Positions 42,428 through 51,147 of a stretch of 64,000 bases of DNA are shown here, piece after piece. A program made the position numbers and the translations under genes. Within the stretch, counting starts at the first letter, position 1, and each line of letters starts with the position of its first letter. Source of the stretch: Croceimicrobium sp965228705 (GTDB lineage Bacteria > Bacteroidota > Bacteroidia > Flavobacteriales > Schleiferiaceae); NCBI RefSeq assembly GCF_965228705.1, contig NZ_OZ245832.1, forward strand, positions 1,116,001-1,180,000, given 5' to 3'. The notes beneath the pieces were generated by a model, which saw only the letters and a list, made by a program, of their open reading frames with translations, did no database searches and had not been told where the DNA came from.

Positions 42428-43496
42428 ATAGATTTTTAAGTATTGATTTAGCCCTTTCAAAGAGCGCTTTACCATCTCCATTATTGGCTAATAGCACCAA
42501 ATTGGTCTCTCCATTATTTACCGAAATGGCCAGGGATTGAAAACCTTCAGTGCTGCCACCATGAATAAAGTAAGATGGTTCGAGGTCTAAATCCCCCATT
42601 TCATAATGCTCCTTCTCGGGATAATAAACCCAGCCATAGCCATACGATTGGTTTGTATTAAGATCCGCAAGATGATTTTGCATAACTAAAGTGGCCAAAC
42701 TATCCGGAAGTAAAGAACGACCTCCGCCGGATTCGAGCCAGAGCATTAGTTCTTGAGCCCGACAAAAAACTCTGCGGCCCAGGCTAAGATCGATATAGTC
42801 GTTGGCCTTATACCGCCCATTCTCCATGCGATAAGCCACCGCTAAATGAGGAACTATATCACGATGACTGGAGGGCGCGTAAATGGCCTTCATTCCAAGC
42901 GGTTTAGCAATCTTCTGATGCAAGATTTCCTGAAAGGATAAACCATACTCTGCCTCTAATAAAATGGGAAGGATATGATAAGCAAAATTGGAATAATGAA
43001 AATCCTGAGCCGGCTCGGCTTGCCTAATTTGAGCCAGGAAGCTCAGGTATTCATCATTGTTAAAATGAAGTCGTTTAAAAGGTCGGAATTCATCCTGATG
43101 ATAATCTTCCGGTAAATCATCGTAATCACCTAAACCGGAGCGATGGCAGAGCATTAAATGCAATGTGGTTCCGGGCTTAAATCGAGCATCAAAACCATAA
43201 AGCTCTAATAAACTGTTTAATTCCGAATTCAAATTCCATCGGCCTTCAGCCACAGCTTGCAATACCAGATTGGCGATAAAGGACTTGTTTAAGGAAGCGA
43301 TATCGAAAACGGTATTACTATCCACTGAAACAGAATGCTGCCGATCGGCCATTCCCTGAGCCAAATAAATCGGCTGCTCCAGCAATCGGGACGTCAAGAA
43401 TAGCTGACCTGAAAAATTAGGTTCCTCTTCCGGGGTATTCGGGTTTAGAGCCAGGCCAATGCTAACAATTAGGAGTAATACTTTCTGAAATGACAT
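42414..43496 (-). CDS. Secreted beta-lactamase-fold serine hydrolase
   Basis: The 360-residue protein begins with a signal-type hydrophobic stretch and has Ser68-x-x-Lys71 in FDIASLNKSF, DFHYSNFAY as the Tyr-x-Asn motif and FIHGGSTEGFQS as the third motif. It is a second, distant copy of the family at 32120. A D-Ala peptidase or esterase role is likely; the substrate is unknown. The following gene starts within its last codons. The membrane LytTR protein is upstream on the same strand, with 98 nt between. Confidence 0.87.
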   Translation of the reverse strand: MSFQKVLLLIVSIGLALNPNTPEEEPNFSGQLFLTSRLLEQPIYLAQGMADRQHSVSVDSNTVFDIASLNKSFIANLVLQAVAEGRWNLNSELNSLLELYGFDARFKPGTTLHLMLCHRSGLGDYDDLPEDYHQDEFRPFKRLHFNNDEYLSFLAQIRQAEPAQDFHYSNFAYHILPILLEAEYGLSFQEILHQKIAKPLGMKAIYAPSSHRDIVPHLAVAYRMENGRYKANDYIDLSLGRRVFCRAQELMLWLESGGGRSLLPDSLATLVMQNHLADLNTNQSYGYGWVYYPEKEHYEMGDLDLEPSYFIHGGSTEGFQSLAISVNNGETNLVLLANNGDGKALFERAKSILKNLYEKD

Positions 43497-43594
43497 GGCT
43501 CAAAAATCCGCCATTTCTCTTATTTGGCCAAGAATATCAAGACTTTGGGATAAAGTCGCCATTCCTGGGATGAAGAAGAATGCTGACTTTGGAA

Positions 43595-44350
43595 TTATAA
43601 TTTCTGCCTAGCCTTTTGCAATTCCTCGCGATATCTATTCCCTACTTTCAATTGGATTCCTCCTGGTAATTTGAGGTAGGAATCTTTGGAATGCCAGTAA
43701 ACCTCGGCTATCAAATCGGGGTTTACCACATACTTGCGATGTACCCGTACTAAGTGTTCCGGATATTGCTCTATCAACTTCTTTAAAGTTTGGCGTATTA
43801 AAACCGACTCCAAGCCTTCTCCCCGATCGCAGTAGACTTCAATATAATTTCCTTCTGAAGCGGCATATCGAAATTGACTCAGAGGAAGACTCAATTCCAG
43901 GCGACCACCTTCATCTTGAATATTCAATTCAGGTTCTTGTCTTGCTGGAGACTGGCTATATGCCAAAGACATTTCTTGAACGAGGATAGGCCAAATCCAG
44001 GTAAGGGCAAAATCGCTTGTAAGACTAAAAAAGCTGGTCCATTGCCAATCTTGCCCCAGCCAAAAAATATTGAGTAAGAAAAATAGAAAAAGGTTCCCGC
44101 TTAAGAACTGTATAAGTCGGCGAAACCAGCGTGCTTTAGCCTTTAATAATTGCTCCCAAATGGCCGTAGAGCACCAAAGTACCAAGCTGAAGCTTATCAC
44201 GCGAAAGCTTAGGGAATGACCACTAGCTGAATATTCCTGCCAAATACCAAAGGAACGATAGAGTCCTAAAAAGAGCGCCAAGAAAAGAGCAGCGCTTATC
44301 CCAAAAAAACGATCAGAGACTAAAATCCTGACCCAACGATCATTATTCAT
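43595..44350 (-). CDS. Membrane-anchored LytTR DNA-binding protein
   Basis: The 251-residue protein has four membrane helices (about 14-32, 45-65, 80-97, 105-125) and a C-terminal LytTR DNA-binding domain (about 155-250) with ASEGNYIEVYC, EQYPEHLVRVHRKYVVNP and VGNRYREELQK. The membrane part probably senses a signal and controls DNA binding directly without a kinase. It is divergent from thioredoxin. The adjoining serine hydrolase may be a target; this is inferred from proximity. Confidence 0.88.
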   Translation of the reverse strand: MNNDRWVRILVSDRFFGISAALFLALFLGLYRSFGIWQEYSASGHSLSFRVISFSLVLWCSTAIWEQLLKAKARWFRRLIQFLSGNLFLFFLLNIFWLGQDWQWTSFFSLTSDFALTWIWPILVQEMSLAYSQSPARQEPELNIQDEGGRLELSLPLSQFRYAASEGNYIEVYCDRGEGLESVLIRQTLKKLIEQYPEHLVRVHRKYVVNPDLIAEVYWHSKDSYLKLPGGIQLKVGNRYREELQKARQKL

Positions 44351-44402
44351 TATATAATGGATGGGAGTAACTTATGACACGCTAAGGTAGGAATGCTCCT
44401 TC

Positions 44403-44410
44403 TACCTTTG
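44403..44410 (+). promoter_or_regulatory. -7 promoter element of thioredoxin
   Basis: TACCTTTG is an exact TAnnTTTG, 18 nt before the thioredoxin ATG. No clear TTG box is at the expected distance. Confidence 0.5.
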
Positions 44411-44428
44411 CAGAGTAAAACGAGAAAA

Positions 44429-44791
44429 ATGCCTACAGTAAAACTTAGTACCGAGCAATTTAAAAAAGACGTGTTCGATTACACTCAATATAAAGATTGG
44501 AATTATCAGGGAAATAAACCCGCCATTATCGACTTCTATGCCGATTGGTGTGGACCTTGTCAAATGGTAGCGCCAATATTCGAAGAGCTAAGTGACGAAT
44601 ACAAGGACGATATTATCATCTATAAAGTAGATACCGAGGTAGAACAAGAATTAGCGGGAGCTTTTGGTATCCAAAGCATCCCTTCCATCCTCTTTATCCC
44701 TATGGAAGGCACCCCCATGATGTCGCGCGGGGCTATGCCCAAGCATAACCTACAAAAGGTTATTGAAGAAAAACTGATGGTTAGCAAATAA
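44429..44791 (+). CDS. Thioredoxin
   Basis: The 120-residue protein has the redox site FYADWCGPCQMVAPIF, the cis-Pro region QSIPSILF and a conserved PAIIDFYADW strand. The N-terminal helix (VFDYTQYKDWNYQGN) is longer than in E. coli TrxA, as in many Bacteroidota thioredoxins. It has no signal peptide, so it works in the cytoplasm, reducing protein disulfides. The start ATG 44429 lies after a good -7 element; an upstream ATG is in the promoter. A terminator follows. Confidence 0.92.
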   Translation: MPTVKLSTEQFKKDVFDYTQYKDWNYQGNKPAIIDFYADWCGPCQMVAPIFEELSDEYKDDIIIYKVDTEVEQELAGAFGIQSIPSILFIPMEGTPMMSRGAMPKHNLQKVIEEKLMVSK

Positions 44792-44810
44792 GTGAAGTGC
44801 AAAATTAAAA

Positions 44811-44837
44811 GCCACCTCAATTGAGGTGGCTTTTTTT
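44811..44837. terminator. Bidirectional terminator between thioredoxin and the decarboxylase gene
   Basis: GCCACCTCAA and TTGAGGTGGC (44811-44830) form a 20-nt palindrome, flanked by AAAA on one side and seven T on the other. It can end both the thioredoxin and the convergent decarboxylase transcript. Confidence 0.9.
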
Positions 44838-44856
44838 ATTTCTTACCTAAGAACGC

Positions 44857-46080
44857 CTAAGCTAGGGCAGTACGCATATCAGCAATAAACTGATCCACCA
44901 CTTTACCGATGGTATGCTGCATCACTACAATCTTCCACCATTTGGGCTCAGCACCAAAATTATCGCTCACCAAACGGTATTTCCCGGGAATTTCAGCCGG
45001 TATTTGCGGAGCATGCATGCTGATAATATTTAAATGTGGATCCCGGAAATAGCTAATTCCCATATCATCCAGGGCCGCGCATAACTTATCCGTTTCAATA
45101 ATAAGGCGCTCCATAGTATTCTTCCAGCCTTTGGGACCATGAGTCATTAGGATCATCCAAATGGACACTGCCTGGGCTCCGGAACGACTGCCTACCATGG
45201 TATAATCCAATCCTTGTACATAGGAGGCTTCACTGGTAGCGGCATAATGAATCCAATCCTTGCGAATCATAAAAACTCCGGTACCATAAGGGGCCATGAG
45301 CATTTTATGGGCATCCACAGTCATAGAATTAATGCGTGGATTGGCAAATTGAAGTTTGGATTTACTATTTGTAAAGGGATAGATAAAGCCTCCAAAGGCG
45401 CCGTCTACGTGCATTTTGTAAGGAAGCGCCATTTGCTCAAAAACGTCAGCAATTTGATCGGGATCGTCTACTGAACCAAACATGGTAGTACTCATATTGG
45501 CAATCGCAATAAAGTATTTAATCCCATCAGCAGTAGCTTGCTCTAAAACAGCCTGTAAAGATTCGGATTTAATCATTCGATCCTCTTCTCCTACCGGAAC
45601 ATTAAGCGCACGAATTCCCAATAAGTTCGCTCCTTTGTAAAAACTGTAATGGCTATCATCACTAAAAACCACGGCTACTTCAGAAGGCTTGGCGCCAAAT
45701 TCCTTTTGATAGTAATTTCGATAAATCCATAAAGCCTGAATATTCGCCTCGGTACCACCGGGAGCTACGTAGCCATCAATGGAGCGAGGCTCGGCCTGCA
45801 TAATTTCTTCGGAAATCATGTGGATTAATTCCACCTCAATTTTTTGCGTTCCACGGAATAAATCTTCCCCCTCATCCCCGGTAAGGGTGTGGCAACCAAT
45901 ATGATTGGGATTATTGATGAATGTGCGTAAAAAGGGAGCATCTTCTAAAAAATCGGCATCACGGTGAAACTGCGCCGTATCGAGATAAGTTCCTGGAATA
46001 CCTAAAATAAAGTCGCTATCGTAATTGCGGTTTTCCGCTAAAGCTTTGTATACCCGATCCTTAATTTCGGGTTTGGTCAT
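44857..46080 (-). CDS. PLP-dependent decarboxylase, group II-like
   Basis: The 407-residue protein has the group II decarboxylase features: YVAPGGTEANIQALW, HVDGAFGGFIYP with the PLP-binding Asp, and MTVDAHKMLMAPYGTGV with the Schiff-base Lys. It is nearest to histidine/glutamate/aspartate-type decarboxylases; the substrate is not decidable here. I choose ATG 46080 rather than 46095, because a -7 element at 46100-46107 places the transcript start at about 46095. The monocistronic gene ends at the bidirectional terminator. Confidence 0.85.
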   Translation of the reverse strand: MTKPEIKDRVYKALAENRNYDSDFILGIPGTYLDTAQFHRDADFLEDAPFLRTFINNPNHIGCHTLTGDEGEDLFRGTQKIEVELIHMISEEIMQAEPRSIDGYVAPGGTEANIQALWIYRNYYQKEFGAKPSEVAVVFSDDSHYSFYKGANLLGIRALNVPVGEEDRMIKSESLQAVLEQATADGIKYFIAIANMSTTMFGSVDDPDQIADVFEQMALPYKMHVDGAFGGFIYPFTNSKSKLQFANPRINSMTVDAHKMLMAPYGTGVFMIRKDWIHYAATSEASYVQGLDYTMVGSRSGAQAVSIWMILMTHGPKGWKNTMERLIIETDKLCAALDDMGISYFRDPHLNIISMHAPQIPAEIPGKYRLVSDNFGAEPKWWKIVVMQHTIGKVVDQFIADMRTALA

Positions 46081-46099
46081 GTGTTTCCAAATCATGCTG

Positions 46100-46107
46100 C
46101 AAAATTA
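46100..46107 (-). promoter_or_regulatory. -7 promoter element of the decarboxylase gene
   Basis: On the minus strand it reads TAATTTTG, an exact TAnnTTTG. The start would fall close to 46095, which favours the ATG at 46080. Confidence 0.5.
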
Positions 46108-46201
46108 CAGCGAGCCTCTTGTTAAACCCTGATAAATACCCATATTTTCCCTACAGTTTTCAGCTATTGCTGATTATGTACCTTCGCCCAAAATTTCAGG
46201 A

Positions 46202-47293
46202 ATGCCCCTCAAAATATTGGTCATAAGTAATTATAGAACTACCATTACCGTTCGCCCTGAAGCTGAGATTTTTATCGGCTTACAAAAGAAAGGTCACTCG
46301 GTAACCATAATGACTTACGGCGACAGTAGCTATTGTGAAAAATTCCGTGAGGCCGGGATTCGTTTGATTGATTTTCATCCCGAGAAAAAATTCGACAAGG
46401 AAGAAATCGCTTTTATTCATAAAGAAATTTTGGAGGGAGCTTACGATGTAATGCATCTCTTCAATGGCGTTTCAATGGTAAATGGCATTCAAGCTGCCAA
46501 AGGCACTCCGGTTAAAGTGGTTTTATACCGCGGCTTTGAAGGACATATCCATTGGTACGATCCCTCTTGCTACTATAAATTCTTACACCCCAGAGTGGAT
46601 GCCGTACTCTGCAATTCAGAAGGAGTTAAAGAGCATATCGAAAGAGCCAGTGTCTTTGTAAAGCCCAAATTGGTCACTGTAAATAAAGGCCATCGATTGG
46701 AATGGTATGAAGATGTCGAAAGTATGCCCCATGAAGAATTAGGTTTGGACCCTAATGCCTTCTATGCTGTATGTGCCGCCAATAATCGCAGGATGAAAGG
46801 AATGCCTTACCTCTTAAAGGCCTTCGAACACATTCCGGAGGATGCTAATATCCATCTCCTGATCCTGGGTAAGGATATGGACAATGAGGAAAACCTTAAG
46901 ATCATTAACAGTTTACCTCGCCCCGATCGCATTCATATTATGGGCTGGCGTGGCGATAGCCTGAGGATAGTTAAAATGGCACAGACCTTTTTACTTTCTT
47001 CTCTTTATGGTGAGTCCATCACCAAATCGGTTTTAGAGGGTATGTCTTTAGGCACAGCCGCAATTATTACCGATATCCCCGGAAACCGGGAAATGATTGA
47101 AGATGGTGTTTCGGGCTATGTTGTGCCTAAGAAGAAGCCTCAAGCTATGGCTGATGCGCTTTTAAAAATGTATCGCGATCCTGAGGCAGCCGCTAAAATG
47201 GGAGCAGCCGCCAAAGAAAGAATCCGCAACCGCTTTAGTTCAGAACGAAGCATAGAGGGCTATGAAGCCTTTTACCAGGATCTAGTTAATTAG
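46202..47293 (+). CDS. GT4-family glycosyltransferase
   Basis: The 363-residue protein has the GT-B fold: an N-terminal Rossmann half (KILVISNYRTTITVRPEAEI) and a C-terminal half with the GT4 donor motif YGESITKSVLEGMSLGTAAI, where the E-x7-E pair binds the nucleotide sugar. TDIPGNREMIEDGVSGY follows. It transfers a sugar to an unknown acceptor, perhaps a cell-surface polysaccharide. No cluster of similar genes adjoins it. A TACCTTCG element at 46179-46186 could be its -7 box. Confidence 0.9.
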   Translation: MPLKILVISNYRTTITVRPEAEIFIGLQKKGHSVTIMTYGDSSYCEKFREAGIRLIDFHPEKKFDKEEIAFIHKEILEGAYDVMHLFNGVSMVNGIQAAKGTPVKVVLYRGFEGHIHWYDPSCYYKFLHPRVDAVLCNSEGVKEHIERASVFVKPKLVTVNKGHRLEWYEDVESMPHEELGLDPNAFYAVCAANNRRMKGMPYLLKAFEHIPEDANIHLLILGKDMDNEENLKIINSLPRPDRIHIMGWRGDSLRIVKMAQTFLLSSLYGESITKSVLEGMSLGTAAIITDIPGNREMIEDGVSGYVVPKKKPQAMADALLKMYRDPEAAAKMGAAAKERIRNRFSSERSIEGYEAFYQDLVN

Positions 47294-47294
47294 A

Positions 47295-48497
47295 TTAGTA
47301 ATCGCTGTAAATCAGATATTTTCGGCGAATCTGCTGAAAAGCCCGTAAATCATCTTGCCAGGAAGCGCGAATTTCTTCCGCGCTAAGGCCTTGCTCAATC
47401 TGTTCCTGAAGCTTGGTGGTTCCTGCCAGTAATGTGAAGAAGGGCTTAAAGAAATTCGTCTTATCTGGCGCCATTCGATAACTTTCTACCAGCCAATAGA
47501 GGTATATTTCTCCTAAGCCATCCATATAAGAATCGGCAAAATCCTGAAGGATAAAGCCCTTACACTCTACCCCTTCATAAGGCGGATTGCTAGCACCGGG
47601 GCGATCTTCGGGGGTGAAGTTGAAACCAAATTCCTTAAACCAAGGGGCTCCAATTAATTGAAAGGGATAATCGGTCCCTCGGCCCACACTTACCGGTGTT
47701 CCCTCAAATAGGCAAAGAGAAGGATAGAGATTAACAGCCAAGCGGTTAGGTAAATTGGGAGAAGGTTTAATCGGTAATTCATAGGCCGTATTGTGATCAT
47801 AGTTGCGACAAGGAATTACTTCCAAATCGCATTGCACAGAGCCTTGCAACCAGCCTTCACCATTAACCATACGGGCATACTCCCCTACAGTCATTCCGTG
47901 AATAATGGGCACTGGATGCATCCCTACAAAGGACTTGTGCTTTAATTCGAGTATAGGTCCATCGATATAATATCCATGGGGATTGGGCCGATCAAATACC
48001 ATCACTTTCACTTTATGCTCTGCGGCGGCTTCCATTACATAGCTAAGGGTGCTGATATAAGTATAAAACCGAGCTCCCACATCCTGAATATCAAAAATCA
48101 GCATATCCAAGCCTTCCAAATCCGCGGCTGTAGGTTTCTTATGATTTCCATAAAGAGAGATTACCGGTAATCCGGTTTGGGCGTCCTTTCCACTTTCTAC
48201 CTTAGCTCCTGCGGATGCCTCACCCCGAAAACCATGCTCCGGGCTAAAGATCTTTTGAACCTCAATATTATTCTCTAAAAGGAAGTCAACCAAGTGTTTA
48301 CCATCCTTTAAAGTAGAGCTATGGTTTACTACCATGCCCACATTTTTATCGTATAAAGAAGCGAGATAGGCTCCGGGGCGATCCGCGGCGACCACCAAAC
48401 TATCGGGGCTTTTTAATCGCATACTTTGCGCCGGTAAAATTGCTGCCAGCAGCAAGAGCATTATGGTATATTTGAGCCGAATTTTCTGAAGCTTCAT
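47295..48497 (-). CDS. DUF1343/NamZ-type exo-beta-N-acetylmuramidase, secreted
   Basis: The 400-residue protein has a signal peptide (KLQKIRLKYTIMLLLLAAIL, then PAQS). It also has the family core: VNHSSTLKDGKHLVDFLL, FSPEHGFRGEASAG, LDMLIFDIQDVGARFYTYIS and MVFDRPNPHGYYIDGPIL. The B. subtilis member NamZ releases MurNAc from the non-reducing end of peptidoglycan fragments. This points to cell-wall recycling. It ends 1 nt after the convergent glycosyltransferase stop and starts only 3 nt from the divergent permease start. Confidence 0.92.
   Translation of the reverse strand: MKLQKIRLKYTIMLLLLAAILPAQSMRLKSPDSLVVAADRPGAYLASLYDKNVGMVVNHSSTLKDGKHLVDFLLENNIEVQKIFSPEHGFRGEASAGAKVESGKDAQTGLPVISLYGNHKKPTAADLEGLDMLIFDIQDVGARFYTYISTLSYVMEAAAEHKVKVMVFDRPNPHGYYIDGPILELKHKSFVGMHPVPIIHGMTVGEYARMVNGEGWLQGSVQCDLEVIPCRNYDHNTAYELPIKPSPNLPNRLAVNLYPSLCLFEGTPVSVGRGTDYPFQLIGAPWFKEFGFNFTPEDRPGASNPPYEGVECKGFILQDFADSYMDGLGEIYLYWLVESYRMAPDKTNFFKPFFTLLAGTTKLQEQIEQGLSAEEIRASWQDDLRAFQQIRRKYLIYSDY
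48439..48474 (+). promoter_or_regulatory. Promoter of the permease gene, inside the NamZ-like coding region
   Basis: ATTG (48439-48442) and TATATTTG (48467-48474) match the Bacteroidota pattern, with a longish 24-nt spacer. It lies within the signal-peptide codons of the divergent NamZ-like gene. The permease GTG is 26 nt downstream. Confidence 0.45.
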
Positions 48498-48500
48498 TGA

Positions 48501-49730
48501 GTGTCCTTTGAGTTTTTCATAGCCCGTCGTATTTTAAAAAACCGATCCGCCACCCGCAAGGTGGCCAAACCGGTCCTAAACATTACTGTATGGGCCATCG
48601 CCTTAGGCCTGATCATCATGATCTTAGCCATTTCTACCGGAAATGGATTACGTAAAGCGATCAAAGACAAAGTAACCGGATTTGGTGGAGATATTCAAAT
48701 CCTGAATTATCGACCAAACCCAGGTTATGAACAGGTTCCCATTGTTCTCGACCCTGCTTTGATCGATAGCTTAAGGCAAGATCCCCGGCTTAAAAAGCTT
48801 CAAGCCTACGGTCAGAATGCAGGTATATTAAAATCGGAAGACCTCTTTGAAGGAGCCGTACTTAAAGGGGTTGGCGAAAATTATGATCTTCAATTCATAG
48901 CCGAATACCTCACCGAAGGGCATATCCCTCAATATAAAGACGGCACCTACGACGACAGTATTTTGATCAGCGCCAATCTGGCTCAAAAATTAAAACTCCA
49001 CTTATTTTCCGATTGTGAGATGTATTTCTTGCGTCCTAATAAAGCGCCCTTGCGAAGGAAATTTACAGTGGCGGGAATCTTCCGTACTGACTTCGATAAA
49101 TTGGATCAATCCTTTTTGGTGGGCGATTTAGATCACGTACAGCGCCTTGCGAAGTGGGACCCGCATGAGGTGGGTGCCTATGAAATCCATTTGCAGAATA
49201 TTGATGATCCTCAGGCTTTCTTAGCCGAATTACGACTGAAGCTCCCCTTTGAGTACGATGCCATGGATGCGCGTAGCCTCAATTTACAGCTCTTCCAATG
49301 GTTGGATCTCTTTGACTTGAATATCATGCTGATTTTGGGCATCATCATTATTGTAGCGACCATTAATATGTCCATTGCCTTATTAATCCTCATCATGGAG
49401 CGTACCACCATGATTGGTCTTCTCAAAGCCATGGGTAGCAAGAATCAAAGCATTCAAAGCATTTTCATTATTAATGCAGCCTACCTTATGGGGAAAGGAT
49501 TATTCTGGGGAAATCTTATCGGCATAAGCCTGGCCTGGTTGCAAGATCAATATGGCTTTATTAAGCTCGATCCCAGCACCTATTATGTGAGTGTGGTGAG
49601 TATTGACTTAAATCCCTGGCACCTTATAGGCATCAACCTAATTACTCTGGCTATTTGCCTGATATGTTTATTAATTCCTGCCTATTTGATCAGTCGCATT
49701 CGACCTAATAAAGCCATCCGATTTGATTAG
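48501..49730 (+). CDS. ABC transporter permease, FtsX/LolC-like
   Basis: The 409-residue protein has the MacB/FtsX/LolC layout: one helix near the N-terminus (ITVWAIALGLIIMILAI), a large periplasmic MacB-type domain (about 55-265), and three C-terminal helices with the FtsX signature (LLILIMERTTMIGLLKAMGS, then YLMGKGLFWGNLIGI). Start is GTG 48501; no upstream in-frame alternative is better. No ATPase gene is next to it, so it must use one encoded elsewhere, as lolC/E-type genes in Bacteroidota often do. Confidence 0.88.
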   Translation: MSFEFFIARRILKNRSATRKVAKPVLNITVWAIALGLIIMILAISTGNGLRKAIKDKVTGFGGDIQILNYRPNPGYEQVPIVLDPALIDSLRQDPRLKKLQAYGQNAGILKSEDLFEGAVLKGVGENYDLQFIAEYLTEGHIPQYKDGTYDDSILISANLAQKLKLHLFSDCEMYFLRPNKAPLRRKFTVAGIFRTDFDKLDQSFLVGDLDHVQRLAKWDPHEVGAYEIHLQNIDDPQAFLAELRLKLPFEYDAMDARSLNLQLFQWLDLFDLNIMLILGIIIIVATINMSIALLILIMERTTMIGLLKAMGSKNQSIQSIFIINAAYLMGKGLFWGNLIGISLAWLQDQYGFIKLDPSTYYVSVVSIDLNPWHLIGINLITLAICLICLLIPAYLISRIRPNKAIRFD

Positions 49731-49735
49731 CTTTG
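49728..49735 (+). promoter_or_regulatory. -7 promoter element of the cystathionine beta-synthase gene
   Basis: TAGCTTTG is an exact TAnnTTTG whose first three bases are the TAG stop of the permease gene. It lies 28 nt before the downstream ATG (49764). No good -33 box is seen. Confidence 0.45.
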
Positions 49736-49763
49736 CGGCCCTGAATTCCCAAAAAAACGAGAC

Positions 49764-51137
49764 ATGCGTCCAATAAAAAAAGTATACGATAATATCCTTG
49801 AAACCATCGGGCATACCCCAATGATTCGCCTCAATGAAATTGTAAAAGATTTCCCTTGCGAGGTTTTAGCCAAGGTAGAATACTTTAATCCCGGTAATTC
49901 GGTTAAGGACCGCATGGCTTTACAGATGATTGAAAACGCTGAGAAGGAAGGCAAACTGAAGCCCGGCGGAACCATCATCGAATGTACCTCTGGAAATACG
50001 GGCATGGGTCTGGCTTTAGCCGCTATTGTGAAAGGCTATAAACTTATTTGTACCCTCAGCGATAAGCAGAGCAAGGAGAAAATGGATGTTTTACGAGCTA
50101 TGGGCGCCGAGCTGTATGTATGCCCAACCAATGTGCCACCTGAGCATCCCGATTCCTATTATTCAGTAGCCGATCGTCTGCACAAGGAAATTCCCAACTC
50201 TTATTATCCCTATCAATACGATAATCCTGGAAATGCACAGGCGCATTACGATAGTACCGGACCCGAAATTTGGGAACAAACCGAAGGTCGGATTACACAT
50301 TTTGTAGTGGGTGTGGGCACCGGTGGAACTATTTCTGGCGTAGGTAAATATTTGAAGGAGAAAAATCCTGATATCCAAATTTGGGGTATAGATAGCTATG
50401 GCTCAGTTTTCAAGAAATACCACGAGACTGGGGAATTCGACGAAAAGGAAATTTACAGCTATATCACCGAAGGTATTGGTGAAGATATTTTGCCTAAAAA
50501 CGTTGATTTTGATGTAATTGACTACTTCGAAAAGGTAAGTGATAAAGATGGTGCCTTAGCCACTCGCGAATTGGCGAAGAAGGAAGGTTTATTCCTGGGC
50601 TATTCCTGCGGATCTGCTTTTCAGGGTTTACGTCAGTTAAAGGACCGTTTAAAACCTGAAGACGTAGTTGTAGTACTTTTCCATGACCATGGCAGTCGCT
50701 ATGTAGGCAAGGTTTTTAATGACGATTGGATGCGCGATCGCGGTTTCTTAACCACCGAGAACAGTACCGCTGGCGATCTGGTTAGAGCGCATGAGCATTT
50801 ACCTTTGGTTTCGGTTCAACCGGATGAAGTGATCGCTCAGGCCATTCAGAAAATGCAGAAACACAGCATTTCTCAAATCCCGGTGATGAAGGATGGTAAA
50901 CAAGTTGGATCCTTGGATGACAGTCGTCTTTTCCAAGCTATGATCGAAGACCCAGGTTTAGCGGAGAAATTTGTGGAGAGCATTATGGAAGCTCCCTTCC
51001 CTGAAGTAGCACCTGATGCGGATGTAAAATCGGTGGCTAAGCTGATCAACAAGGATAATTCTGCAGTTTTGGTACGCTTAAACAGCGGTGCTCTGCACAT
51101 CATTACCAAGCAGGATTTAATTTCAGCCTTAAGCTAA
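49764..51137 (+). CDS. Cystathionine beta-synthase-like PLP enzyme with CBS domains
   Basis: The 457-residue protein has a PLP fold-type II core (about 1-325): PMIRLNEI, the Schiff-base Lys in NPGNSVKDRMAL, ECTSGNTGMGLALA, and GVGTGGTISGVGKYL. Two C-terminal CBS domains follow (about 335-457), as in human-type cystathionine beta-synthase. No haem-binding N-terminal extension is present. It condenses serine (or acetylserine) with homocysteine or sulfide. The next gene follows by 10 nt, so these two are co-transcribed. Confidence 0.92.
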   Translation: MRPIKKVYDNILETIGHTPMIRLNEIVKDFPCEVLAKVEYFNPGNSVKDRMALQMIENAEKEGKLKPGGTIIECTSGNTGMGLALAAIVKGYKLICTLSDKQSKEKMDVLRAMGAELYVCPTNVPPEHPDSYYSVADRLHKEIPNSYYPYQYDNPGNAQAHYDSTGPEIWEQTEGRITHFVVGVGTGGTISGVGKYLKEKNPDIQIWGIDSYGSVFKKYHETGEFDEKEIYSYITEGIGEDILPKNVDFDVIDYFEKVSDKDGALATRELAKKEGLFLGYSCGSAFQGLRQLKDRLKPEDVVVVLFHDHGSRYVGKVFNDDWMRDRGFLTTENSTAGDLVRAHEHLPLVSVQPDEVIAQAIQKMQKHSISQIPVMKDGKQVGSLDDSRLFQAMIEDPGLAEKFVESIMEAPFPEVAPDADVKSVAKLINKDNSAVLVRLNSGALHIITKQDLISALS

Positions 51138-51147
51138 GCTTCTTTTT

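Noticed and set aside
32120..43496. The two beta-lactamase-fold proteins as antibiotic-resistance genes
   Set aside because: They have SxxK and YxN motifs, but belong to the broad serine-hydrolase group with extra domains. No sign of a true class A or C beta-lactamase or of a mobile element.
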